Assembly: GCA_021793595.1 (NCBI GenBank)
Contig: JAJYSL010000072.1
Coordinates: 1-19,291 of the forward strand
Direction of reading: 5' to 3'
From: Acidobacteriota bacterium
Lineage (GTDB): Bacteria; Acidobacteriota; Terriglobia; Terriglobales; Acidobacteriaceae
DNA: 19,291 bases
Shown here in pieces: positions 8,449 through 16,219 of this stretch. The notes below the pieces were generated by a model. The model ran no database searches and was not told the origin of the DNA. It worked only from the letters and a program-made list of their open reading frames with translations. Each line of letters opens with the position of its first letter. The first letter of the stretch is position 1. A program made the translations under genes and the position numbers.

Positions 8449-8868
8449 TTACTTGTTATCGTTCCAGATGTCGCGGAAGATCAGCCACTCGCCATTCTTT
8501 TGCTTCTTGTAGATGAGGATGCCTTTGCAATTTGAGTGATTCGGCTTTCCACCATCGCGCGGAATATCCACTGCCGTATCGATCCCTTCGTCGAAACCGT
8601 ATTCTCCCATCACAAAGTTCATGATAGGCACCTTCTTCCAGTGGGTCTTATATGCCTTGAAGTAATCGTTCACCCATTTTCGAATGTTGCCGCGCCCAGA
8701 TACGATCCCAATGCCTGGCTGAAATATCTCTGCATCTTTGTCGTACATGGCCATCACTTGATCGGTATCGTTGGAATTGATCGCGGCTTCGTACGCCTTA
8801 TGTGCGCGCAACAGTCCTGAATCCAGTTTCCGCTTCGATTGGCCCGATGACGCCTTCTTTGTGGCCAT
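8449..8868 (-). CDS. NTF2-like (SnoaL/DUF4440-type) protein
   Basis: This 139-residue protein has the cone-shaped NTF2/SnoaL fold signature: an N-terminal helix ending [31 protein letters not shown], a turn with [14 protein letters not shown], and a C-terminal strand pair with [16 protein letters not shown]. Members are small cytoplasmic ligand-binding proteins or enzymes such as isomerases, but the active site cannot be assigned here. The first 17 residues are a basic disordered tail ([13 protein letters not shown]). ATG 8868 is preferred over the in-frame position 8937 because AAGGAGGGG sits just upstream of it. It lies 65 bases after the large regulator and 47 bases before trpB on the same strand, so co-transcription is likely. 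Confidence 0.75.
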   Translation of the reverse strand: MATKKASSGQSKRKLDSGLLRAHKAYEAAINSNDTDQVMAMYDKDAEIFQPGIGIVSGRGNIRKWVNDYFKAYKTHWKKVPIMNFVMGEYGFDEGIDTAVDIPRDGGKPNHSNCKGILIYKKQKNGEWLIFRDIWNDNK

Positions 8869-8933
8869 TTTCCCCTCCTTAAGCGTTGTGAATGAAGATA
8901 CTACAATACCCTTGTCCGGGGTCAACTGCGTCC

Positions 8934-11900
8934 TCATTCTGCGAACGAATGCGCGCTCAGGTCTTGCAGTAATCCCCTGGCCTCAGCCAAGTCTAGCGTT
9001 TCCATGCCTTCGGTAAACCACTCGCAGATGGGGGTGAGGAGGCTGCGCGCCTCATTGCTTTTGCCGCGGCTGAGCAAAAGAGTCGCCAGGGTGGTGGAAC
9101 TTCGCAGTTCCCAAGACCGAGCCTGCTGTTGACGCGCGCAGTCAATGGAAGCTCGCAGAATTGCCTCAGCCTCCTGGTCACGGCCGGTACGCATCAGGAT
9201 CCAACCCTTGCAGCGCAACACTTCTGCCAGCCAGAGGCGCTCCTGTCCGGATGGGCGCTCGATCTGCTCGATGCACTCGTCAACTAGTTTCAACGCGGTG
9301 CTCGTATTGCCCGCTAGCTCAACTGCTATGGCCAATGCTGACTTGAGCAGTGGGATACGCACGTGGCCACCCGTTTTTGTCCAGCGTTCAATCCCTTGCC
9401 GGAGCAGAGCGATTGCTTCGGCCGGATGATGATTTTGCAATGCGGCGATCCCTCTGGCCTGAGGCACAGAGACTTCGTGGATGAAGGTCAAACCCTGCTC
9501 GCGCGCAAGTTGGTCGGCCTCGGCCAGGCGTTCGAGAAAACGGTCGGGCTCGCGCCGGTACGCAAAGACGTATGCACTGAATGTCAACGCCCATACAAGG
9601 CTGAAGGCATGGCCTTCGCCGCGGGCGCGCACCACACATTCGTCGCTGAGTTTCGCCGCTTGATCTGGATATCCCATGATCCAGATCAACTGGCAGGCAT
9701 ACACTTCGACGAAGGTACGCAGATTGTGCCCCGTCATCTGGATCCACTGATCTGCGCTCCTCGGATCGTACAGCGCCAAGGCGAGGTCTGCCTGCTCTCG
9801 AGACTCGGCGATCCGGCCATTCAACATGTACTGGACCATGGCCGTGAGATGGCCGAAGCATTTCACATCGTTTTCATTGGCTGCGTGGCCTTCGGCCAGC
9901 AGGCGGTCCGCCCACAACTGTGAATCGCCAATGCGGCCCTGCGTGATCGTGTTCGTCCACACCCACCAAAGTGCCAGAGACAGATTCTTTTGATTTCCAA
10001 GACTCTCTGCCAGACGCAGAATCGCCATTGCGTTCTCGCCAACCTCGGGAGCGGCCCATCCACGCAATCCCGTCCACGCAGCGTTGAGCGGCTCGCGGAT
10101 GGTCAACTCCACGCTGTCTCTGTCCTGAGATGGGGCAAGCTGTTCGATCAAGCCCAGCCCCTTGGTGAAGTGAGCAACGGCTTCCTTGAGTGCCACCCGC
10201 TCCACTGCCAACGTCCCCGCCCTCTGCCAAAGCGGTATCGCCTTCCTTAGATGTCCTGCCTGTGTGTGGTGGTGGGCAAGCCACTCCGGCTTGTTGGCTA
10301 CTCGGTCGGCAAATTGATTCTCCAGAACCTCCGCGATTTTCGAGTGGATTTCGCTCCGTCGGCTCCGAAGCAATGATTCATAGGCTGCGTCCTGAACCAG
10401 GGCATGTTTGAACATATAGATTGCATTGGGCGTCGCGCCGTTCCGACTCACAAGCCCGGCATCCACAAGTTTTTCCAATTCCTCGTCCAGGGCATCCGTG
10501 TGCAGCGACGCGATCGGCTGCAACAACTCAAAAGAAAACTCCCGTCCGATGCATGCGCCAATCTGTGCCAGATCTTTCACTTCCCCGAGACGATCGAGAC
10601 GCGCCATGAGCGAGTCTCGCAGCGAAACCGGAATGGCCAGAGCAGACAACGGCCCCTGCAGCACGTAATGATCGCCCTCGTCCCGCAACAGTCCTGACTC
10701 CAGCACGGACCGCGTCAATTCCTCAACAAACAATGGAATTCCATCTGTACGAGCCAGCACTTCCTCCAGCACTTCAGCCGGCAGCCCCTTGCCCCGAGTG
10801 ACACTTTCCACCAGCACCGCCCCTTGCTCACGATTCAGCCGATTCAGCGTGAGCGTATTCAGATGGCTCCCATTCCAAGGCGGCTCATATTCCGGCCGGT
10901 AAGTCATCACCAGCAGCACAGGAATGCTCTTCACAATAGAAACAAGCAGCTCGAGCAGATCCTGGCTGGTAGGGTCGATCCAGTGAATGTCTTCAAAGAC
11001 CACGATGAGCGGATCGCGGAGGGCGAACGTGCGCACCCGATCGACGAGGGCCTCCAGCGTTTTCTCTTTCTGTTTTTGAGGAGAGAATTGCAACGGCGCA
11101 TACCGCCCTGTCGGGAGCGAGAGCAACGCCGCGAAGAGTGGCAGGGCGTTCTCCACGTGCGGCGCCAGATCAACGAGTGCCGCCTCCAGTTTCTCAAACC
11201 TTTGCTCGGGCGTGTCTTCGCGGGCGAAACCAGCTGATTCCTCGATCTCCTCAATAAACGGGTGCAACGGAGAATTGAGATGGAACGGTGAACACTGATA
11301 GTGCAGAGCCTTATGCGGATCTAAAATTCTTTCTCGCAGCCCCTGGGCCAGACGCGATTTACCAATGCCCGCCTGTCCGCCAATGTGTACAACCTGGCCC
11401 GAACCGGTACGCGCCAGCTGCCAGCAGCGTTCCAGCAGGTCGGCCTCATCTTCGCGACCTACCAGAGGCGCAATTGCGATTCCGGCATGGGCGGCCTTGA
11501 AGCGGCCTTCCACCCGCCGGGCCTCGTCCAAACGCCAGGCCTGGACGGGCTGTTCAATACCCTTTAAGGCGTGCCTCCCCAGATCGGCAAGAGAGAAAGC
11601 GTTGCCTAGGAGGCGTCGGGTCACATCCGCAATCACAATTTCTCCGGGGTTTGCCAGCGCAAGCAAGCGAGCCGCTATGTTCGGGGTTACGCCGACTGCA
11701 AGGCCGGCTTCACCGCCCTCTTCTGCGGAATCTTCACCAACAACCACTGGACCCGTGGCGAGGCCAATGCGGACCTCAAGCGGCTTGGCAGATGGAATGG
11801 CCTTGACGGCTTCGATGATTTCGAGCGCAGAGCGGACAGCGCGTTCTGCTGCGTCCTCGAACGCAACAGGCCAGCCAAAATATGCAAGGATTCCATCCCC

Positions 11901-12293
11901 CAGGTACTGGGCCACGTGCCCGGCATACCGCGAGACGACAGCCCCGCAAACCCCGCGGTAGCTCTTGATCAATCCGTTCAGCTCTTCAGGATCAAGAATG
12001 GCGGACAGCGCTGTCGATCCCACCAGATCACAAAACATGACCGTCAGTTGCCGTCGTTCGCCGAGAAACGAAATCTTTGGGATCTCTGAGCTGGGTCGAT
12101 CCGCGTGCTGACTCTTCAATGCAGCGATCTTATGGAGTATCCGCTTGCGCGGACCAAACGCAAGGCCAAGTTCCTTCAGGTCCGATTCTGTCAGGATGAG
12201 CAGTGTCTTCAGGTCTACCTGGTTTTGAACGAAAACGTCCTCAAACTCCGAGAGGCCATTCGCGCTTAGCCACTCGCCCAGGGACTCGACCAT
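8934..12293 (-). CDS. SAM-domain class III nucleotidyl cyclase / AAA ATPase / TPR regulator
   Basis: This 1119-residue cytoplasmic regulator has, in order: a SAM domain (residues 1-60, ESLGEWLSANGLSEFEDVF); a class III adenylate/guanylate cyclase domain (about 76-255) with metal-binding aspartates D89 in FCDLVGS and D133 in LGDGILAYFGWP, and a TPNIAARL segment with the transition-state Asn/Arg; an AAA/STAND-type ATPase with Walker A GGQAGIGKS (305-313) and Walker B LIVVFEDIHW (429-438); and a long C-terminal helical region of TPR-like repeats (about 680-1119). The metal-binding residues look intact, so cyclic nucleotide synthesis is possible. This architecture is common in soil bacteria and rhizobia, and ligands are mostly unknown. 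ATG 12293 is chosen for AAAGGAG ending five to six bases upstream; the frame is open to 12368. It is probably first gene of a unit with the NTF2-like and trpB genes. Confidence 0.88.
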   Translation of the reverse strand: MVESLGEWLSANGLSEFEDVFVQNQVDLKTLLILTESDLKELGLAFGPRKRILHKIAALKSQHADRPSSEIPKISFLGERRQLTVMFCDLVGSTALSAILDPEELNGLIKSYRGVCGAVVSRYAGHVAQYLGDGILAYFGWPVAFEDAAERAVRSALEIIEAVKAIPSAKPLEVRIGLATGPVVVGEDSAEEGGEAGLAVGVTPNIAARLLALANPGEIVIADVTRRLLGNAFSLADLGRHALKGIEQPVQAWRLDEARRVEGRFKAAHAGIAIAPLVGREDEADLLERCWQLARTGSGQVVHIGGQAGIGKSRLAQGLRERILDPHKALHYQCSPFHLNSPLHPFIEEIEESAGFAREDTPEQRFEKLEAALVDLAPHVENALPLFAALLSLPTGRYAPLQFSPQKQKEKTLEALVDRVRTFALRDPLIVVFEDIHWIDPTSQDLLELLVSIVKSIPVLLVMTYRPEYEPPWNGSHLNTLTLNRLNREQGAVLVESVTRGKGLPAEVLEEVLARTDGIPLFVEELTRSVLESGLLRDEGDHYVLQGPLSALAIPVSLRDSLMARLDRLGEVKDLAQIGACIGREFSFELLQPIASLHTDALDEELEKLVDAGLVSRNGATPNAIYMFKHALVQDAAYESLLRSRRSEIHSKIAEVLENQFADRVANKPEWLAHHHTQAGHLRKAIPLWQRAGTLAVERVALKEAVAHFTKGLGLIEQLAPSQDRDSVELTIREPLNAAWTGLRGWAAPEVGENAMAILRLAESLGNQKNLSLALWWVWTNTITQGRIGDSQLWADRLLAEGHAANENDVKCFGHLTAMVQYMLNGRIAESREQADLALALYDPRSADQWIQMTGHNLRTFVEVYACQLIWIMGYPDQAAKLSDECVVRARGEGHAFSLVWALTFSAYVFAYRREPDRFLERLAEADQLAREQGLTFIHEVSVPQARGIAALQNHHPAEAIALLRQGIERWTKTGGHVRIPLLKSALAIAVELAGNTSTALKLVDECIEQIERPSGQERLWLAEVLRCKGWILMRTGRDQEAEAILRASIDCARQQQARSWELRSSTTLATLLLSRGKSNEARSLLTPICEWFTEGMETLDLAEARGLLQDLSAHSFAE

Positions 12294-12581
12294 CTCTGCT
12301 CCTTTCAAATTTGTCGCCAGCGTGCCTCTGCCCGCGGTAGGACAGAATGGCCCCATCTTTACACACAACCACGCACGTGGCGAGCACGACTTTCCATTTG
12401 CTCTGGGGTGGGCCTCAGTTTCCTGTTTGCCACCCGTTCAGTTTTTTCTGTCCAACGGTAAAGAAATCGAGCTTGCCGATGTGTTACGAAGAGTAATAGA
12501 CTTTTGCATCGTTCATTGTGTTCATTTGAAGTGCTCCGCCTGTTGTCGGAACCCGCTTCCCCCCATCGAGAGGTCTCAGGC

Positions 12582-13031
12582 ATGGTAATTTTTGCGGTTA
12601 GCCCTTCTGATCATGAGGCATGCGCAATGATGCGCGAATTGGACGCCGAGATTTCTTCGCTCTATCCGGACTCCGTGATCCTTGGAATCGACGAAGCCGA
12701 ATTCGAGAAAGCCGGCGGATATTTCGTTATCGCTCGCCAGGGAGATCAGACCATCGGCTGTGGCGGCTTTAGACCGATCAACGAAAAGTGCGCCGAGATT
12801 AAGCGCATGTTTGTGCGGCCAGATGTGCGCAGACGCGGCTGGGCACGCCAGATCCTCCGGCATCTGGAAGAAGAGGCTCATCGCCGTGGGTTTTACTGCA
12901 CGGTGTTAGAGACAGGATGTGACAACGCAGGTGCAATTGGCCTGTACGAGTCGGAAGGCTATTCGCAGATTCCGGAGTATCCCGGATGCCAGGGAATTTT
13001 GGTGAGCCGCTGCTTTATGAAGCGCTGGTAA
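12582..13031 (+). CDS. GNAT-family N-acetyltransferase
   Basis: This 149-residue protein has the GNAT fold, transferring an acetyl group from acetyl-CoA to an amine. The strand ITGC-like core is seen in GDQTIGCGGFRPI (54-66), motif A for the CoA pyrophosphate in EIKRMFVRPDVRRRGWARQI (72-91, with R83-x2-G86-x-A88), and motif B in AGAIGLYESEGY (116-127). The acceptor substrate is unknown. ATG 12582 is chosen because it precedes the first strand and has GAGAGG eight bases upstream; the frame is open to 12504. It stands alone, divergent from the large cyclase regulator; the 288 bases between their starts (12294-12581) must hold both promoters, but I could not assign convincing -35/-10 pairs there. 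Confidence 0.88.
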   Translation: MVIFAVSPSDHEACAMMRELDAEISSLYPDSVILGIDEAEFEKAGGYFVIARQGDQTIGCGGFRPINEKCAEIKRMFVRPDVRRRGWARQILRHLEEEAHRRGFYCTVLETGCDNAGAIGLYESEGYSQIPEYPGCQGILVSRCFMKRW

Positions 13032-13141
13032 GTAAAAGATGTCAATCTGACGGTGCCGCACAGCTTGCCATGAACGGAGTCAAAGCGTTCCGCTTCCGAA
13101 ACCGGGACCTGATGCCTATCTGCACGATCATGGAGATCCGG

Positions 13142-13171
13142 GTAGACTCCGGACTTCAGTCCGGACCCTAC
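13142..13171. repeat. REP-like imperfect palindrome after the acetyltransferase gene
   Basis: GTAG (13142-13145) and TCCGGACT (13148-13155) pair with AGTCCGGA (13158-13165) and CTAC (13168-13171), giving a 12-bp stem with one 2-base mismatch around a TC centre. No T-run follows on either strand, so it is not a classic intrinsic terminator. It sits between the ends of the acetyltransferase gene and the convergent MerR gene, a usual place for dispersed REP-type elements. Confidence 0.5.
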
Positions 13172-13186
13172 TAGTGTGAGCAGCCT

Positions 13187-13819
13187 CTAGAACAGTGTCG
13201 GCTCGTCGGGCATCTCGCGGCCTTTTTTCTTACGTTGAACGGGTGCCGAAGCCACTGCCCCGTGACTCGCTGCGGGTTTGTCGCTTGCTTCCGAGCCAAG
13301 CATAGAGAGCAAGGCGCGCATCTCTTTTCGCAGATCATTGAACTTCGGGCTCGCCGTTGCATTCTTCGAACCTACCGCCGAAATCCCTGTACCGCGGCCA
13401 GTCTGCGCAAACGGCGTGATGAAGTCCGTCTTGCGTCGCATCGGGTGCGGCCCTGTTTCATCCTGCGATTCCACGGCTGCGAGTGTGGTGCGCTTCTCCG
13501 CCAGAGATTTGCGCGCGCCTGCGATCGTGAATCCTTCGTCGTACAGCAATCGCTTGATCTCAAGAACAATTTCGACATCGCGCTTGCGATATAACCGTTG
13601 GCCGCTGCCACCTTTGTGCGGCTTCAACTGCGGAAATTCTGTCTCCCAAAATCGCAGCACATATGCGGGTAGGCTGCATAGGCGTGCAACATCCCCAATT
13701 CGAAAATACAGTTTGTCTGGGATGGAGACAGGCGTCTTCACCGATTGCATCTTGCGTCGGGCGGGTTGCGGTTGTGCCATCAGACTCCCCAATTCCCCAG
13801 GCAGAGATGCATCGAACAT
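13187..13819 (-). CDS. MerR-family transcriptional regulator
   Basis: This protein of about 210 residues has one MerR-type winged HTH (about residues 37-105): KLYFRIGDVARLCSLPAYVLRFWETEFPQLKP, then the wing with GQRLYRKRDVEIVLEIKRLLYDEGFTIAGARKSL. The C-terminal half (about 110-210) is low-complexity and basic, with no conserved Cys ligands, so it is not a metal sensor of the MerR/CueR kind. It belongs to the broad group of MerR proteins with no known effector and probably binds promoter DNA as a dimer. Start: ATG 13819 is preceded by AAAGGTGA. An alternative ATG at 13780 has GGGGAG upstream, and the frame is open to 13990, so the N-terminus is uncertain by tens of residues. It lies downstream of the FecR-like gene on the same strand, separated by about 230 bases in which I see no other gene. 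Confidence 0.85.
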   Translation of the reverse strand: MFDASLPGELGSLMAQPQPARRKMQSVKTPVSIPDKLYFRIGDVARLCSLPAYVLRFWETEFPQLKPHKGGSGQRLYRKRDVEIVLEIKRLLYDEGFTIAGARKSLAEKRTTLAAVESQDETGPHPMRRKTDFITPFAQTGRGTGISAVGSKNATASPKFNDLRKEMRALLSMLGSEASDKPAASHGAVASAPVQRKKKGREMPDEPTLF

Positions 13820-14051
13820 TTCACCTTTGAAGCGAGAACAGGATTCATTCTGTTGTGCTGGCTGTGCCGCACGCGATCTCGAGTCGCTCCAATCTCGCGC
13901 GCCTATTGATGGCCGCATTCGGCGACCTTCTTCAAAGTATAAGTCGTCGCGGGCCAATTGCGCAGCACCTATTTTTCTTCCTCCGCCCAAAAATCAGACC
14001 GGTAAATTTCGCGTTCAAATTCTCTGTCCACCCCGCATCGGTCGCTACATA

Positions 14052-15785
14052 TCATTTCACTCCCGCGCGTCGACCGGTTGCACGGGTCGATGCATTGGAA
14101 GCCGGGGGAAACTCCCGTACCGTCGCAGGCCCCGCCGAACGACCCGCTGCCAGGTTTTTCAACTGGCCCGGATCAAGCGGACGTCCAGCGTTCTGACTCA
14201 GCGCTGGCAATTGCGCTTCCAGGCTGAGGCCAGCCGCGGGAGGCGCGGTCCGCGCGATCAGCCAGAATCCTCCGCCCGGCCGCGGCGCGGACTTCCCAGT
14301 GCCCATCTGCGGCGCGCTCGTAGCTCCTGGATTACGCGCAACAATCACCCCCGCCCTCTCTGCGGGAACGGGCACCGAATGGACTACTGGATAGGGAATC
14401 ACGCTCTGCAACGTGGGTGCCACCAACGGGTGCGACAGGATCCGCGCAGATTTCCATTGCAGCGCAGTGGGATGGATCACCGTCTCTGGTGTCACCGCCC
14501 CTCCAGCAGCAAATCGATCCGACGGAACCGCAAGCGTTGCCGCCTTTTGATGCATGTAGCGAATGGAGCGAAACCCCGCCCACGTATGATAATAGCCAAA
14601 ATAATCGGACGCGCTTATGTGATGCGGATTCGAACGCGCATCGCTCAAATTGGACAGGTTCACTTCAGTAAAGCACGCACGGCTGCAAGCGTACCCAGGA
14701 TAGAATGGCTCTCCCGGTCCCAGCAGAATCCACCCAGCCAGCGGCGTGCCTCCTTCACTGGAAAAGCTCGCACCACCCACAAACGCCACCATCGCCGGCG
14801 CGTACACCGGACTCACTCCCGGGGGCCCTGGAACCCAACCCCACCGCGACCCCAGGTTTGTCCACCGCCCATAATGGAATGGCGCGAATCCCCACGCATC
14901 CGCATCCACCCAGGTCCATCCCCATGGCGCGATCCAGCTCCAGCGGCCATTCGAATACGGCGACCACCCTGCCGGCAGATTGGACGGATACCACACCGGA
15001 CCATATTCCAAAGTCTGCGACCACTTGCCGTACGCATCCAGGTCCTCTGACCCAGGCGTATCCGGGTTCACGTACCGCCGAGATTCTGAGCCGAGAAACG
15101 CGCCGTCGCGCTGCAGGCTCCAGATATCGAACGGATCTTTTCCTGGCATAAGCTGCACAAGCACGTGGATCGGATTGCTTCCCACCAGGTGTACGCTCTC
15201 GCCCGCACCCAATGTCTTGGCCACCCCCGGGCCGCTGATCTGGATCGCACCGGCATCGACGGTCACCAGCGTGCCGCCGCCGTTGGTATACACATCCAGT
15301 CGAAAATCACCGGGCTGCGTCGCCGTGATGGCCCCGTTCGGCGTATCCACTTCTACCGGCCTGTTCGCACGTAATCCGAAGGTCCGCACATGCAGGCTTC
15401 CCTGCGCCACTGCGAGTTGCGTCGCATGATCGGAAAGGTTCACAACACTCAGATCCGTAAACTTCCACGCCCGCACTGCAAGCTCGCCCATCTGCAACTC
15501 CGCGTGGCCCTCGTGATTCACATACAAGCGATCTCCCGTGGTCAAAGGAGTGTTCGGCGCCGCCTGCGTCCATTGGTTCGTTCCCGCAGGTTCCAGCGAC
15601 ACCTGGGCCGCCACCTGCGCCAGCCTCGCCACTCGCACCGGTGGATCGCCTGCAGCGGCCCATGCATGTGTCGATCCCAGCAGGAGCGCCCCCATCGACA
15701 CGCTGAACGAACATACAAGAAAGAACCACGCACGCGGACGGTTCCTCACTTCGATTGCCTCCAGGTTTCCGTTGTGAACTCTCAT
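14052..15785 (-). CDS. Exported FecR-domain / DUF6600-like tryptophan-rich protein
   Basis: This protein of about 577 residues starts with a signal peptide: basic N-region, hydrophobic AWFFLVCSFSVSMGALLLG (about 19-37) and a cleavage-like AWAAAG (about 42-47). A FecR-like beta region follows (about 50-220: GDRLYVNHEGHAELQM, VDTPNGAITATQPGDFRLDV, GAGESVHL). Next is an aromatic block (about 255-350) with YGPVWYP, GRWSWIAPWGWTWV, WGFAPFHYGRW and WGWVPGPPG, as in DUF6600-type proteins. The C-terminal quarter is proline/alanine-rich and disordered. It probably sits in the periplasm or on the cell surface; function is unknown, and unlike true FecR it has no sigma-factor partner here. Start is uncertain: 15785 gives the best signal peptide, ATG 15812 adds nine residues, and GTG 15899 has a strong GGGGGAGG upstream. 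The structured leader and terminator at 15923-16082 precede it on the same strand. Confidence 0.82.
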   Translation of the reverse strand: MRVHNGNLEAIEVRNRPRAWFFLVCSFSVSMGALLLGSTHAWAAAGDPPVRVARLAQVAAQVSLEPAGTNQWTQAAPNTPLTTGDRLYVNHEGHAELQMGELAVRAWKFTDLSVVNLSDHATQLAVAQGSLHVRTFGLRANRPVEVDTPNGAITATQPGDFRLDVYTNGGGTLVTVDAGAIQISGPGVAKTLGAGESVHLVGSNPIHVLVQLMPGKDPFDIWSLQRDGAFLGSESRRYVNPDTPGSEDLDAYGKWSQTLEYGPVWYPSNLPAGWSPYSNGRWSWIAPWGWTWVDADAWGFAPFHYGRWTNLGSRWGWVPGPPGVSPVYAPAMVAFVGGASFSSEGGTPLAGWILLGPGEPFYPGYACSRACFTEVNLSNLSDARSNPHHISASDYFGYYHTWAGFRSIRYMHQKAATLAVPSDRFAAGGAVTPETVIHPTALQWKSARILSHPLVAPTLQSVIPYPVVHSVPVPAERAGVIVARNPGATSAPQMGTGKSAPRPGGGFWLIARTAPPAAGLSLEAQLPALSQNAGRPLDPGQLKNLAAGRSAGPATVREFPPASNASTRATGRRAGVK

Positions 15786-15922
15786 TGGACGAGTTCCAGG
15801 CCTTGGGATCATCTTCCCACCGCGATGCTCTGTTTCAGCCGGTGAAAATTCGCGCGCCGCTGCAGCACCCCATTCAGCGGAGACCCCAATCGAACGCACC
15901 GTCCCTCCCCCTCATCGCATCC

Positions 15923-15958
15923 GAAAAAAACGGCCTTGCAAAAAGTTGCAAGGCCGTT
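15923..15958 (-). terminator. Strong intrinsic terminator (minus strand)
   Basis: A perfect 13-bp inverted repeat (15929-15941 with 15946-15958; core ACGGCCTTGCAA/TTGCAAGGCCGT) with a 4-base loop is followed on the minus strand by seven T residues (15930-15924). This is a textbook rho-independent terminator for minus-strand transcripts. No T-run follows on the plus strand. No minus-strand protein gene ends just before it, so it ends a short RNA or acts as an attenuator ahead of the FecR-like gene. Confidence 0.85.
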
Positions 15959-16082
15959 GCCTGGTGTGTTGCAGAAGGTCGCCACTCGCTGCACAGCTCG
16001 GAGCATTTTGCCTCCGACAGCTTCTTCTCCCGAAAAGCTGGTTGTCGTACAAGCCCTAAGAGTTGCGCTTATAAGTGGCGTC
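15923..16082 (-). ncRNA. Candidate structured small RNA or riboswitch-like leader
   Basis: A transcript from the minus-strand promoter at 16089-16118 would begin near 16082 and end at the intrinsic terminator, about 155-160 bases. Its 5' end CGCCACT (16080-16074) pairs with AGTGGCG (15986-15980), enclosing three hairpins: 16040-16018 (CAGCTT...AAGCTG), 16016-15999 (CGGAG...CTCCG) and 15997-15988 (GCTG...CAGC). A short single-stranded linker leads to the terminator. A purine-rich Shine-Dalgarno and GTG (15899) follow directly, so it could instead be an attenuating leader of the FecR-like gene. I do not recognise it as a named riboswitch or as a clear 6S RNA. Confidence 0.5.
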
Positions 16083-16092
16083 CCACTATATA
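16063..16092 (+). promoter_or_regulatory. Possible plus-strand promoter overlapping the same palindrome
   Basis: TTGCGC (16063-16068), 18 bases, then TATATA (16087-16092) forms a weaker plus-strand promoter toward the lipoprotein gene at 16220. Because its -10 lies in the same palindrome as the minus-strand -10, both directions could be controlled together. Confidence 0.4.
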
Positions 16093-16100
16093 TAGTGGGA
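16081..16100. promoter_or_regulatory. Perfect 20-bp palindrome, likely operator
   Basis: TCCCACTATATATAGTGGGA is identical to its own reverse complement. It covers the -10 region of the minus-strand promoter and of a possible plus-strand promoter. A symmetric site at this position is typical for a dimeric repressor. The regulator is unknown; the MerR-type gene at 13187-13819 is a nearby candidate only by position. Confidence 0.6.
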
Positions 16101-16118
16101 TCAGTGCAACAATGTCAA
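16089..16118 (-). promoter_or_regulatory. Minus-strand sigma-70-type promoter
   Basis: On the minus strand, a consensus TTGACA (16118-16113) is followed after 18 bases by TATATA (16094-16089). It points toward the structured segment and terminator at 16082-15923 and the FecR-like gene. The -10 element lies inside the 20-bp palindrome at 16081-16100. Confidence 0.65.
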
Positions 16119-16219
16119 CAGAAAAATGCATCTCCCACCCCCGATGAACTCCCCGGATTCCCACAGCGTATCTTTGATCACAGAGAGTGGATTCATTTTG
16201 CACTGCTGGGGGCTTTTGC

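Noticed and set aside
13278..15050. Long 590-residue open frame on the plus strand
   Set aside because: It lies opposite the MerR and FecR-like genes; its Arg/Ser/Pro-rich composition is typical of a shadow frame and no domain is visible.
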